In this document: positions 23,930-36,400 of the stretch, in pieces | Position numbering within the stretch: position 1 is the stretch's first letter | How the letters are laid out: each line of letters opens with the position of its first letter | Source of the DNA: Phoronis australis | Taxonomy: Eukaryota; Phoronida; Phoronidae | Length of the DNA stretch: 62,000 nt | Assembly: GCA_002633005.1 (NCBI GenBank) | Contig: NMRA01000035.1 | Location: forward strand, 1,185,657 to 1,247,656 | Direction: 5' to 3' | Notes under the pieces: model-generated | The model's database searches: none | What the model was told of the DNA's origin: nothing | Seen by the model: the letters and a program-made list of their open reading frames with translations, nothing else | Translations under genes and position numbers: made by a program

Positions 23930-24454
23930 CATGACTAACGACTTCACCATGCAAGAACTGAACAGTTCCATCAGACAACTCAAGAACAAGAAGGCACCCA
24001 GAAAGGACGGCATCAGCAATGAGATGATTCAATACATTGGCAGTCTCACCAAACAGAGCTTCTGGACATTTACAACCAGTCTTGGAGAATGGGGGCTTTT
24101 CCAGTCAGCTGGAAGGAAGCCATAATCATTCCAATCTTAAAAATGGGGAAGGACAGGCACACCAATTGCAGCTAACGCTCCATCTGCCTCCTCAGCTGTC
24201 CAGGCAAACTCATGGAACGCATGGTCAACAAACGCTTGCAATATCACCTAGAAAAGAACAGGCTAATTAACCCCACCAAGTCAGGGTTCAGAAAGAAGAG
24301 AAGCACAGAGGACCAGATCACGCTGCTCACCCAAGACATAGAAAATGGCTTTCAGCAGAAAATGAAGACACAAGACGTCTTTGTGGACCTAACTAAAGCC
24401 TTCGGCAAGGTCTGGAAGGAAGGCTTGATCTTCAAGCTCCTCCAAAACCAAGTA
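23930..24454 (+). pseudogene. LINE reverse transcriptase, fingers/palm remnant
   Basis: Across two frames the translation gives L-K-N-K-K-A-P-x-K-D-G-I (finger motif, usually PGPDGI), an IIPI-K-x-G-K-D segment, LMERMVNKRL, SGFRKKRSTEDQI (the typical GFR-x-x-R-S-T block), and VFVDLTKAFGKVW, where the palm Asp (VDL-x-KAFD) is followed by Gly instead of the second Asp. One frameshift lies near 24050 and one stop near 24173. It ends where the insertion at 24455 interrupts it. Confidence 0.8.
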
Positions 24455-25247
24455 GACACCGGTGACCTAAAGTCGTGAATATAAGCATAATAAGTGCTGA
24501 TTGTCATACTACCCAATGTCCGTTAGCAACTGCTCATGTGATGTCATGGACATATATCAGCCTTCACAAATATACGTGTTTTGACAATCTTAATCCTTGT
24601 TTGTCTCCGTAAGCAGAGTTTTGAAACGGTCGCTGATATCGCCGGCCATTTTGAATGAGGCCCTAAGGTCGTGACCGTTTCGGTTAGACGGAAATACACG
24701 AAGTAAGACCACACAAGTCAACTACAGTGCGTACAGTTACTTTAGATGACATAAAAATGCATTGCATTGTTTATTAATTCAGTTGCAATTGAAATAAGTT
24801 GTTATATGTTTTGCACCCAACTTTGACGTGCACAGACGTTTTCAATGAGGTTGTTCACGTAAAACGCTAAGGACCCAGCATCAATTATCTCTCTGTATTT
24901 TATTGCTTTGGCCTTACAAAACTTTATCGACCCTGGGACATTTTGATACATTGTTCAAGCTACCCCTGGAGCTCGTGTTTGAGTAAATCTGAAGGATGAA
25001 TATATCCCAAAAATGCACAAAAAAGTGGATTAGTGAAATATGCTGTTTTTAAGATACATTTGAAAAGGGAAGCCACTCACTCACTGTTTGTTATCATTTT
25101 GTGAATACCAACACATCCGGGTGTTTGTTTGACGTTCGCAAGCAGACGAACGCTGGAAACTTCAACGCAGATGTCGCGGGACTGCGCAGAAGAGGAAATA
25201 AGATCGTTCACGACTTTAGGGCACTCACAACTTTAGGAACTCTGACG
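24455..25247. mobile_element. 793-bp insertion within the LINE RT
   Basis: The RT reading breaks after 24454 and resumes at 25248, with GTA on both sides (24452-24454 and 25248-25250) as a possible 3-bp target duplication. Near the ends are perfect 14-bp inverted repeats CCTAAAGTCGTGAA (24466-24479 and, inverted, 25207-25220). A second similar motif lies at the right edge and a variant near 24660. No transposase is visible, so it is probably a non-autonomous DNA element. Confidence 0.6.
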
Positions 25248-25545
25248 GTATGTGGCAAAATGTATGCGTGGATTAGCAGTTACCTCTTCCACAGATCTGA
25301 GCGAGTAAAGCTGAAAGGACAGACAAGCAAGCTGATTAGGACTAGGGAAGGACACTCTTTACTGTCTTCATTGATGACTGTGCTGACCACATGTCTATGC
25401 ACATCTCAAGATGACCTGGCTGTATGGACGCAGAATACATCATGCAGGAAGCCATGGACATCATCCTAAATTGGACAAAAGAGTGCACTGGATGGTCGCG
25501 ATCAACAGGACCAAAACGGAGGCCACGTGCTTGTCCCTTTCGCCC
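25248..25545 (+). pseudogene. LINE reverse transcriptase, C-terminal palm remnant
   Basis: Continues the RT: G-K-M-Y-A-W-I near 25254, a run to R-E-G, then QDDLAVW near 25410, matching the catalytic (A/V)DD box with Gln in place of the first residue. It then changes frame to a QEAMDIILNWTKEC-like helix and ends near 25545. Bases are missing between the R-E-G segment and the DD box. Confidence 0.7.
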
Positions 25546-26403
25546 AAAATATTACACACCTGTAACATCCTTCGCCGCTGAGATAATAACTCTTGGGTTG
25601 TCTCCGGTGAGTCCATTCATGCTTGAATGTTGTTCAGGTAAATTTTCATTGTCACAAACGTCATAATGGTTGTACGTCACATGCTGAAACTTCTGGAACA
25701 ATTCACATGACGTGACTTAGAAGTTAACATTGGAGCACGAAAATATCCGAGGATCTGTTTTCACTTTAATTCAAGAATTTCTGTGACTTTTGAATACACA
25801 CATGCCTGGTTTGTAGTCAAAAGTCATTGTATTCAAACTGAGTCATGATTCGTTTTTCGTTCTTTTGAAAAGTGTTATTTCCTTTTGCAAATTTACACGT
25901 GACGTCACATTGCGCGTTCAGTTACGCAACGAGTTTTGAAAAAACTATCGTGCAAGTAAAGGGTCCTTTTGCTTTGCTCTGTGTATATTTGCTACAAACT
26001 GCGACTGATAATCGAGTGAAGTCTTTTATTCTTAAAAATCGGTCTGAAATGTCATTACCATGAATTGTCTTCTATTACCAAGAAGATCTTACAAACCGTC
26101 AGCTTTTATTCACGCGCAAACTAGTCATATCTGGACCCGCTAACAACTGAAATACTTGAAATTTCTGGTAAAGTGGAACCATGACCTTGAAAGTTCGTCT
26201 CATTTCAGTTTGTTTAAAAAGTCTGTTCAACTACTATACTGTCATTTTTTATTCAGATATTTGATCATTTAGGTCGCGCGCATTGGTTCAGGGGTCTGAG
26301 GTCTGTAATTAAAAAAAATAAAATCGAAAATTTACCAGTTGCATGACACACTTCGAGCCACAGGCGCTTGAATTTCCCGATGACTTATAACCATGTATGA
26401 GAA

Positions 26404-28337
26404 ATCAAGGACTTGAAATAGTTAACAAGGCGGATTCCAGTTGTGCTTTAACGTGTACGTCTGTCAAAGACAAAATTTCAAATTTGAGCAAACAACCGCT
26501 ATGTCAAAGTCAAGGAATTTATCCCTAATTTAATTGATTAAGGTTAATAAGAAAGCTTCTACATCTGTGAAATGCGTTTCTTCTTATAGGTCATTTAATC
26601 ACTTAACCTAGAATTCAGTTGCAAGAACCGGCGTATCTTGTGTTTGGTCTCGACATTATGTGCTACTGTTTGTTGAAGCACAACGGAAACTCAGTTTTAG
26701 CGGAGATTTCCGTTGTCTGACCGCGCGTTTAGTCGCGGTAAATCACCTAGTATCGGCAAATGCCGGATTTCGCAGTAGGCCAGCGTTAGTAAACACCAAC
26801 CCTTGATACTTCGGTTATAAGCAATGTTGTTTTTCATCACCCAGAGATTAACTACATTCAAACTGATGTTAAATTATGTGTGCGAGCGAAAACAGAGCAT
26901 CGGAATTGCTTCTGGAAAATCTGCCAATAACCCGGATGTTCGAATGTCGTCTGCCATGAACGTCTTACGTCACAAAATAAAGGTACTTGAACCTGTGATT
27001 TTGGCGTTTTTTGACATTTTTGTCGTCAAATCAAAACTCGAAGGCAGTTTGAAGTGATCAAGTGAAAGAAGGTATTCATGAATTGTCTATATGGTGATTT
27101 CGTAGGGTTCCATGCTCATTTGAGTAAAAAATTCTGACCAAACCGATTTTTAGTGTCCAACCTTATGTTTTCGTAGCAGTGAGCGACGTCAGTGGTGATC
27201 AAGGAACAGATAAATACAAACGACTGAGCTTCGAGCTACCCTTCCAGGTAGCTGTGTGCGGACTATAGTAAAAATATTTTATCCAGGTTACCTTTGAGTA
27301 AACGTACAAATTCTTACGCGAATCATGCCACTGGCGGATCTAGGATCTCGTAGAGGGAGGGAAATTAACACAACGTTTGAAGAAAAAATGTGTTGGCCTC
27401 TAAAAACCGCATACAAACGGCGTTTTTTGGTCGTGACCGTGGTGGACCCCTAAGTCCACCGGCGTACGCAGCGTGATTGATCTGTATGGAACAGATCCTA
27501 TATTCACAGTATAGATGTTTTTAAGTATAAATACGGTTTGCAAATGGCTTTCCAAATCAAAAGTTATTCTGTTTGGAAATATTTCAATAGAGTTTGCCAT
27601 TTACAAATAACGATTAAGAGTTTACCAGAAACACGGAGGTGTTTTCACAATGCTCGCAGCATCATTTGACAGTCGCAGAAGTTGCAAAGACGTTTGTGTC
27701 TATCTAACATCCTTGGCAAGCCCTACCGGAAAATGTGATACAGGTACTGCCAGCTAAATCACCAACAGATGGCGCCAACTTCCACACAGCTTGTCTTCAT
27801 GTTCCATAAGGATGAGCAATCACCAAGATCTACGGCCACTTTACTTGTCTTGTTTTGACACTTTCACCATCACCTCGGTAGCGAATTACTTTTGATTCTT
27901 GTTGATTCGACAATCCAAATTATTTGATTTTTACTTTACCTTGACTTAAGTGGAATGTATAATACGCATGTGAATACTTCCTGTATTGAAAGGAACAAAA
28001 ATAAAGTTCATCCAGAGACAATATAATAATTAATTTATTTCCTGTTGCCAAAGCCTACTTTCTATATCGGAGACAAAGAACAAAGCCTTTGAAAAGGGAC
28101 AGCTATTTTTTAAAAAAGGTATGTAAGTTGTTTTGTTAATTTACTTATTCAGGTCCTTAGCGGGAGGTTGGCATAGGGGTTGGGGTTGTAAAATTTGGTG
28201 CAACTGAATGTGTGGAAATAACAGATAATAGAGTCCGGTGGAAGAGCATGGTGAGGCTATTCATGTAACAGTTTTGCTATCCATTTTAAACCCATAAAAA
28301 TGTATTACATTTTCTGAATTCTCAATGAACATCTGTT
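26404..28337. other. Spacer between the two duplicated segments
   Basis: Unique sequence joining the end of copy A to the start of copy B. No gene or RNA was recognised. It includes a fragment near 27.33 kb (GGCGGATCTAGG) resembling a motif near 40.25 kb, probably a dispersed repeat end. Confidence 0.4.
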
Positions 28338-28487
28338 CTGTAAATGTGTATAGTCCTTTACAGCCCATCACTGGGTCCAAGCTATTTATTTTCTATTTTA
28401 CGTTTTCTACGTCACTTTACTTGTCACGGAACATGAAATTCATCCAACTACCAAAATCCGAAAAACAAATTCAGGTTATTGGTGAAG

Positions 28488-28630
28488 TACTGTGGCCCAA
28501 AGATGACATCACGCGTTTCTTTTTTTTTATTACTGCAGGATCTCGAGATCCCCACTTTATTATCTCAATATCCCGACTTAATTATCCCACAATCTCGAGA
28601 AACGCGCGATGTCATCTTCGGGCCACCGTA
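28488..28630. mobile_element. 143-bp inverted-repeat element, short form
   Basis: Termini TACTGTGGCCCAAAGATGAC and its inverted partner (about 32 bp with 3 mismatches) are flanked by GTGAAG at 28482-28487 and 28631-28636. It occupies the same paralogous site as 8293-10044. The centre includes the palindrome GGATCTCGAGATCC. Confidence 0.75.
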
Positions 28631-29427
28631 GTGAAGGGTCTATTTCTGTTTCATTTGTGTGTGTACAGAAACACCTCTCCTGCACACTGTTGACCTGCGC
28701 GAGCACCATCGTGTGATCACGCGACACTCGAGGTCAGAACTGAGGTCGCAATGAAATGTTAAATAAATGCTCATGATTTAAAATCATGCATCCAAACTTA
28801 ATCACTTTTCGTGCAACAAGTTGACACGAATTTTTAGAGCTTTTTTCTGAAATAGTAACGCTATCGTGGTTTTGGGAAGAAATGGAGAAAAATTAGCGAC
28901 CCAAAGCGTTGCAGAAAATATTCATTGCAAGAAATGGAATGCATTGATCCTTTTAAGTACTAGTTGTACTGATAGCGACACTCTTACGATGGAAGTGACT
29001 GTGTAACGTAAGCAACAAGCGTTTTGTGCGTTTTTTGAAGCAAATATATTACACATGCGTATTTTAGAACAATCTAAGAGATTTTCATAACCTGCAGAGT
29101 TGCCGAAAATACGCAAATGACCGTACTTTTGTCCATTTCCAAAATCTCCGGTACCAAGTGCCAATCTTAACCCTCCTGAACATACAAAAACGTTTACAAT
29201 GTGTTGTATGATGGTCAGCCAAACTTGAACAAGTATATCCTTCCCAGCTTCTGATTAAGAACACGACAAACGAATTTATGAATGACATGGCATAAAAAAG
29301 CTTCAATGAGTAAGGATAAAAAAGGCGTATCGTTATTCGGTATTGCAAAACAGCTAGTTGATGCCTGTGCCGCTTTGATGCCCTGGCGATGATTTTCCAT
29401 TGCTGCAAGCATGACTAAGCAGGCGTG

Positions 29428-29616
29428 CGTTCAGTAGACGCTAAGACCTACGCTAGGACCTACGCTAGGACCTACGCTAGGACCTACGCTAGGACCTACG
29501 CTAGGACCTAGCTAAAACCTAGTCAAAGTTACGTGTTCTTATTTAAAATGCACGGCAATATCTCACGTAATCTCGCGAAGTCTTGCTCTTTAGCGAGGTT
29601 CTAGCGTTACTGAACG
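29428..29616. mobile_element. MITE (CGTTCAGTA family), copy 1, with expanded 12-bp array
   Basis: Ends CGTTCAGTA and TACTGAACG are inverted, with AGCGAGGTYCTAGCGTTACTG at the right arm, as in the copy at 53419-53547. Copy A lacks it at the matching position (about 14.73 kb), so it inserted after the segmental duplication. The left arm contains six tandem units of CGCTAGGACCTA. Confidence 0.8.
29439..29510 (+). repeat. 12-bp minisatellite, six units
   Basis: Six consecutive units CGCTAGGACCTA (the first with one mismatch), 72 bases in total. The unit is part of the MITE terminal repeat, so the array grew by expansion inside the transposon end. Confidence 0.95.
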
Positions 29617-30944
29617 GGAGGCCGATTTGCGCGCTTACTAGAAGCAATATTAGTGACCCCAGTCACTCGTGTCACAGAAACGCGCCAAAGCAAGCAAGGT
29701 AAGGTTCAGTCCGAACGTTTTGCATTATCTTTTAAGGTGTCAATATTAACATACTCAATCACAAATTGTCCTTTAGAATCTGAAAAAAATCCAACCTTAG
29801 GCAACCCTATAATATTTAGCCGCGCTCGGTCATAAAATACAAGTCTATCTGAGCTCGATCGGGCAGAACAGCTACCACGCATGGTAGAGGAAAATGTGTC
29901 AATGCGGACCATTTAATGCAAAATGCTAGTCAGTTCAACAGTGTCCCAGTCTTTAGTGGTTATACCGTCTGTAGAAATGCATACGTGTGCTACATGTGTA
30001 ATCATGGGCGGAGCAGCACTGAAAAAGTGGAGAGTGGAGGGGGCTATAGCCCCCCAGCCCCCTATCGGGCGCCGCCCATGAACAGGTTTTGGTTATAAAA
30101 TGAGTCTTACAATAAATGTCTGCATGGTAAATTTTACTAATGAAATGGCAAACAGTTGGTCTTTTAGTTTGCGTCTGCAATTCTCCGATGTTTTAATGAT
30201 TTGGAATAGACAGTAACTTAAGCGTTGACAATATGTGACCCATTTGATAACTGAGTAAACAAAACACAGAGAAAGGGCAGACTATGTTAAAAAGAGAGCA
30301 CAGTTACCCAGGTAGACGTGCTGTTTGTATGCTTTTGGGTTTATCGTGGCCCATCAAGGCCTACGCTATTTTGTTCTGTGCGTGCCTTGATCAGCATCAG
30401 AGGTTTATCGCAGTGTGCGGCGCCGACCGCACGTATAGCTTTTGAGGATTATTTTACAACGTCTAAGGATTATAAAAAGTAATTCACATTCTGGCTATCC
30501 AAAGTATGTAAAAAGTATAGGAGGTAAGACAAACAATCAAAAAGATTGTAAAGCCAAAGGCAGTCTTCAGAAGAAGACTCGATCTTGCCCGTGTTTTGAA
30601 GTATTATTGCTTTTTGGAAAACTAACCATTTCCAAGAACTAAGGGTTTTCACAAATATGTGGGACATAAAAAGTAACCAAAATCGGAAACAGAAAAATCA
30701 ATTCACCATCACTGGGTTTACTCTGCTTGACTGACAAGGACAGCAGTCCGCCTTAATTATCTTCACCTCAAGTGCTACAAACAACACAAAAGATACCGGA
30801 ATTAGCTGTCGGGAGTCGCTGGATAATGAGTCGATCCAAGGAGTGTTTAATATAATTGACAAATTCATGTCGTGGAAGCCGCTATCTTATTTTTGACGTG
30901 TAAAGACCTTTTCACTTCACTTTCTTACAGTTCCAAACTTAAAA

Positions 30945-33475
30945 ATGCCGAAATACGAGCTCATTTACTTCAACTGGCGGGGACGTGCCGAAACCGCCAG
31001 ATACCTGTTTGCCCTTGCTGGTGTTGAATATACAGACAAGCGAGTCGGAGAAGAGGAGTTTCAAAAAATGAAGCCGGGTAAGTTAAAACAGCTATAAACA
31101 TGCCTTCCATCACAAAAATGCAATTTTGATTTAGACCCCTATACCTTTTTGAGTTCGGTGTCGAATTGTTCCATAGTCAAAATGGATGTGATTTCAGGGC
31201 CTCCAAAGAACGGACAGTTCGTTATTGATCGGGTTCTTCCCATGGACGGTTTATCAAAGCGTGTCATTTCATGCGCCCAACATGATCTCAAAGATCTGGC
31301 CGTTCTTTGCCAAGCCAGACATATTTTGTCATCTGAGTAAGGAACATTTCTGGCGTATTTTACATGTGTGCACCCAGGAAAGGCTCGGAGGACTCGAACG
31401 AACCCCCCATTTAGCGAAGTGGGTCGAAAAGTCCGTCTCAGAGATACAAAAACTCCGAAAATATAGAAAACGAGACAAAATTCCACAAAAAAGGCAGGAA
31501 CTACCAAAATTAAGCGAATGCGCAATTCACAGCTCTGAACGTACACCGTGAAACTTAGTAAAAAGTGCACATTCTCAAAAATTCGAGCCCCCACTTTTTA
31601 GGCTGGGAACGCGCATGTTTTTATAGCGGTAAGTGGTTTTAATCAAAAGTTTGCTCATTGGACAGAACTGAAACGCCTACTCGCTGCTACACATAGCTTA
31701 TTTTGTGGTTCGAAACGGGCCGTCTTTGCCTTCAGCCTTCTTCAGAAAACTTTGTAGTGCTTTTCCAAACTTCTTCCAATTTTTTGCTGTTGACAACACC
31801 TCTGGTGGTCATATGTCAATTTTAACATTATAATTGCAGAGGGAGATAACTCCTCCGTGATGTGTACATTTATAGTCATCTAGCTGGGGTTATATTTGAC
31901 TGAAACAGTCCTGCGTTGATGCTTCAACTATGTGCAGTCTCATGATATCGACTACTTATGTCGTCATATTCATCATTCATTGTTGGCCAGAATGTAATTA
32001 AACGAAAGTGTGACTGACAGTATACGGGACAATTAGGAGTTTCTAAAATGAAATCATTAAAGAAATACGAAATAATTGTGTTCCTTCATAGAATGGCAGC
32101 CACTATGTTGGACACTTATTAGAAGATAACAATTTTTCCATCAAAGAATTAATCTAATCATCTTTTTCAAAATTATTGTTGTATTGCAGATTTGTTGTTC
32201 AGTGGGCTTCCCGAACTGAAAGTAGACGACTTTCGCTTATGTCAAAGTGGGGCAATAGTCAGATACCTGGCCACGGAATTTGGTGAGTACTTATATTAAT
32301 TGGCCTTTGAAAATACAGTCTGAACATCAAATAATATTAGAGTGGCGTTAGCCCTTAACATTTGCCTCGACAGAATGACCTAGAGGACATTTGGGCAGTT
32401 CCCATATTCCCGTTTCTTTTAATGTAAGATTGATGCATTCTACTTTCAGGCCTGATGGGAAGCTCCAAGAAAGAGCAGTTCACCATTGACATGATAACGG
32501 GGTGTCTTGATGACATCATTTCCCCTTTCGTAACCATAGTATATGAAAAAGACGAGGCAAGAAAGGTAAAACCGTGTCTTTATCATCCTGAATCCACTTC
32601 ATTACATTATGTGCGCAAGAGAATTATTCAATGTAAGGTCTCTAATTATAAGGAAAAATGTTTGTATTGTAGTATACCTTCATTTTTCAGGCTGATTTAA
32701 TGGCGAAATACGTGGAAAAGTTAGCAGCGCTGCTGTCAAAGTTGGAAAAAATACTTTCAGCAAATAATGGTGGCAATGGTTGGTTCGTTGGAAATACGGT
32801 ATTTCGTTAGATTGGTTTTATATTTTCTGCATTCACTGGTCGCAAAACAAACACACAACTAACTGTGAAAAAAACGAGATTATGCTAGATCACGCAAAAT
32901 CTCACGAGTGCTTAACGAGTGTTCTCGAGTCACACCTTAATAGCGAAACCAACAAGATGGCGGCCACTGAAGTGATTGCTCGACGAAGTGTGAATGTTGA
33001 ATTATGGGATAACATTCATTAGTTATGGGATGTAATTCAATGTTCCAATGTTTCTCGCTACTAATGCATGGCTAATGTCTTGGATAAATGGAACTCAGCC
33101 AAAGATGCTTTTCAAAACCTCAAGCGATGCAAAAGTGACCTAATGGAGTTACACGGTGTCTGAATCTTAGCTTGAGTCGTCTGAAAAACTGCCCTTCGAA
33201 TGTTAAAAGTTCTTGAGAAACTGTTTCTAAGTTAAATCAATCTGTTATTTATTCTATAACAGATCAATTGTGACCTAGAACCCGAGAAAAAATTATCTTA
33301 ACCTTTTTAGCCATCGCTTGCCGACGCACACGTCGTCACTGGCCTGTCCTGGCTGAAGGGCCCTCCAGAGGAAGAACTCAAGAAATTCACAAAGCTCACA
33401 GCCCATATGAAGCGCTTCTACGCGGAGCCAAAGATTGCTATGTGGATTAAAAAGAGACCTGAGACCACTTTGTAA
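30945..33475 (+). CDS. Sigma-class glutathione S-transferase (HPGDS-like), GST-2
   Basis: Coding exons: 30945-31077, 32190-32282, 32450-32565, 32691-32798 and 33311-33475. They give 204 residues with the same GT-AG phases as GST-1. The acceptor ends at 30930, again 14 bases before the ATG. I count 19 differences from GST-1 (about 91% identity). Kept: Tyr8, Arg14, Lys43, Pro52, Gln63-Ser64, Asp96-Asp97 and the S-L-A-D capping box. Notable changes: Gly11 to Trp beside the glutathione site, Gly68 to Val, Lys150 to Thr, and Glu to Met in the C-terminal IA-x-WIK segment. No stop or frameshift is present, so it looks functional. It arose with the 8.1-26.4/28.3-38.9 kb tandem duplication. The ATTAAA signal after GST-1 is ATTAAC here. 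Confidence 0.95.
31368..31614 (+). mobile_element. MITE (GCACCCAG family) in intron 1 of the GST-2 coding region
   Basis: Counterpart of the element at 17079-17339, at the same intron position and orientation, with left flank TATTTTA. It was therefore present before the segmental duplication. Its ends read ATGTGTGCACCCAG and GGCTGGGAACGCGCAT. Confidence 0.7.
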
Positions 33476-36400
33476 ATATTCTTAAAACTATTAGTTTTAA
33501 TGTATTGTTTTATTTTAGTAGGAACAATTTGAAATAATTTCACACATTAACTATTTTGAACTTATTTTTTATTGGTAGGGTTAAATTGTAGGTCAAGTTT
33601 TGGGCAGGGTCCAACCAACAAACGTTGCTTATCAACACACTTGTGCACTGAGAAAGCTGTGTTAATGAACAGAGATTGCACGTTCAAAATGCACATATGT
33701 TCTACCCGATAGGCATAGAGTGTTGAGACGCAGGGTTTCCTTTAAGGTTGTTTTGTTCAAAGCTACATGATCTATAACAATCACATCAATGATTTCAAGT
33801 AAAATTAGTTAAAGAACCAACAGTCCAGTTCGGATCTGTTTATTTATTTCTTTTTCAACTTTACGAAAGAAAACACTAGAAGTAGTCTTAAATGAAAGCT
33901 ACAAGAAACGTGGATCATAACCGTTGATGAGCTCACTTCTTACGTAAATGATCGATACACAGCTAAATCGGCCTGCCAATTTTACCAGAAGTGAAGAGGG
34001 TGATAACATACACTCTCTCACAGTGCTACGAAAGGTAGCACTGTTGAATGTTGTTTAACATGGCTTCTCATTGGTTAAAGTAATGCACCCGACGTCTTAG
34101 CATTCAGTTATTCTCATCGGGTTGAAGATCTGGGATACCCTTTCAGGTGACTGTAACGTAGTATGGCGACCACCTTTGACTTGAAAAGTTGCAATTTATT
34201 AAAACGGGCAGCAAACAAAATCAAAATAACCCCGATCCAGTGGGTTAAGCCCAAACAAGTACACTGTATAAAGGCTTGTGCAAGTGGTGACGATGTGATG
34301 AGTGTACTTCCGACCAAGGCATGCGCATCATGTTTCTACAGGGCCACTTTTCAGTATAGGTGACGCTGTGTCAGTGGGCAGTGATAACACTGTCCCTTCG
34401 CAGCGCCCTCGCGTGACCAGAGTGTCTCTCCAAATGTCAACCTCATGACACTAGGAACTTCTGGTATGGAGACATTGTGCCTGCTCGAATTAATCGTCCG
34501 GTGTAAACAACAATCATGGAGTGTTGATTCTGTTGAACGTTTCTACAAGACATGTGAATGACACCCTTGCTAAATAGTTGAGTGGAATGATTGCAACACA
34601 ATGGGTTCCAATCTGACTTCAGCCAGCAGGTACGCATACATTGGTATCAGCTCAAAAATCACCGTTTTCTCTTAGCCTTTGGTGGTAAAACACCGGCCGG
34701 TTTCATATCCATCTTCGACGCATACCTTCACGCAGTTATAGGAACACCACACCCTTGCACATCCTGTCACAGCTCACTTCAGCAGTACACATTTCATCAA
34801 TTCTTTGTTCACCAGCTCACTTCCTTTTGTTTCATTTTACTGCCTGTGACAAACGTAACAATGGCGGACTATGGACGATTTTTTACCTTTTACCTTGTCA
34901 TGCAAGTGGCACAACACCAGTGATGTTTAGTAGCCGGGTGCTTGAAGCACATGTACAATAAACAACATCTGGCCGATTTAACCGATGTATTATTCATACT
35001 GTGTGAATGCAGGACAGCACAGCAACGTAAACAAAAGTCGGCACAGTAGAAAGATGCACTCCGAAAAGGCGCAACCACAATTTTCTGGGATTCACATTTC
35101 TTGCACCGATTTGGCTGTAGAACAGACCACATTTATACTTCTTCCATCAATCATGCCAGTTTGTCTGCGTAAAGTGCTACCTGTTGAGAATTCGACCAGC
35201 CAATCAGAAACACCGGTTTAAAAAAAATTCCGGAGGAGAATTAAATGATATCTGCGTGCTCTCTATCACCATCATAGTTTTTTGCAATGAGCCAATGAGA
35301 GACTGCGTTGGACTTAACATTAAAAATGCCTCTGCCTGAACCAAGGCAAGATGGTCAATGTAGGCTACAGTAAAGGTACACACAGAAAAGTCTAACATTC
35401 ACAAAAATTAGACTCGTGACATTTCTATAAATAAGTATGCACACTATTAACAGACACTGGGATTACAAGTTGGCACACCGTAGAACAGAAAAACGAGAAG
35501 TCAGAAAGCGAAAGATATCAGTAGTAGATGAAGATATCAATATTTTCGACACACGTCTCTTCCTGCCAATGGCTTTTCATCAAAAGGGCCTCAACCAAAG
35601 ACATCATATCGTGATCTGACAAAATGAACCAATCAAATTTACATGTAGCTGCTTTTAACTTTTGGTCTTGTTGTTTTTGGTGGGGAAGACCTCTAAGGAG
35701 ACAGCCGCTAGAAATTAGGGTCAGTAAATGTTTCAACAAAAAAATCACGACACAGGGTCAATTTTAAACCTGCTGTGCAAATGACGCGTGTTACTCATTT
35801 AGAGCATGGTTTTGGTCTGTCTTTAGGGGGTGTTTTAAAGAAATTCTAGCTATTAGTGCACCAAGAAGAGGTGCTCACAAATTCACGCTTGAGGTAGTTT
35901 AAGGTAACGTAAGAAAATCTTGCCACGGGTTGCAAAATCTGGAGAAATAGCACAGCATCACTTCAGACTTGAGTAGTATCTATTATAAGTATTCAAATGT
36001 TTAGATATGCTATTACGAACATATTAAAAACAAAAACATGATTGTACAAATACGGAAATCAGAAGCAAAAAGATTTATAAGCGATGCATCAAAATATACT
36101 AACCTTGCTTAAGAGGAATTCATTGAGAAAAAGGTCGAAATTTGAACTACCATTTAATAATAAGGTGACTTTAGTAGAGATATTATTACAGGAATTGAAA
36201 GTATTTACAGTTAATTTGTTTTTATTTAGTGCACGAAAGACGGAAAGTGGACTCAGAAATTTCGATTATAATTTACCTATTTCGGTGGTCACAATTCACA
36301 TCATTAAGGTCCAATTTGGGTAAGTTTCACATTGTTCGTGTTCTGAACGTAATCTTTGAAAGGATGCAGATCGAGGGTCCATGGTACACCACGTTGAAGT

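Larger units (their letters stand above)
23021..25545 (+). mobile_element. Degenerate LINE with endonuclease and RT, split by an insertion
   Basis: A second non-LTR retrotransposon fragment, in copy A only. Order: apurinic-type endonuclease (about 23050-23490), a spacer, RT fingers and palm (about 23930-24454), a 793-bp foreign insertion, then the RT palm end with a DDLAVW segment (about 25248-25540). Several stops and frameshifts break it. It resembles Jockey/CR1-group LINEs (endonuclease plus RT, no RNase H seen), so it differs from the LINE at 4.9 kb. The 5' border is estimated from loss of match to copy B. Confidence 0.8.
8130..26403 (+). repeat. Segmental duplication copy A (contains GST-1)
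   Basis: From about 8130 the sequence matches copy B, starting near 28338 in the same orientation. The match continues, with interruptions, through the GST gene to about 26403 (38944 in B). Matching blocks include 9970-10356 with 28540-28955, 14063-14430 with 28960-29120, 14430-19155 with 29120-33475, 19156-23020 with 33476-37530, and 25640-26403 with 38075-38944. Copy A is longer mainly because of inserted elements: 1.65 kb extra inside the element at 8293, the 3.7-kb element at 10362, and the LINE at about 23.0-25.5 kb. Confidence 0.85.
28637..30930 (+). other. 5' flank of GST-2 (copy B)
   Basis: Matches the region upstream of GST-1 (10051-10356, then 14063-16616), with deletions relative to A and one MITE insertion. 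It should hold the GST-2 promoter and leader exon, which I could not place. No coding exon is seen. Confidence 0.4.

Noticed and set aside
29439-29510. CRISPR-like array
   Set aside because: Contiguous 12-bp units without spacers in a eukaryotic MITE; it is a minisatellite.
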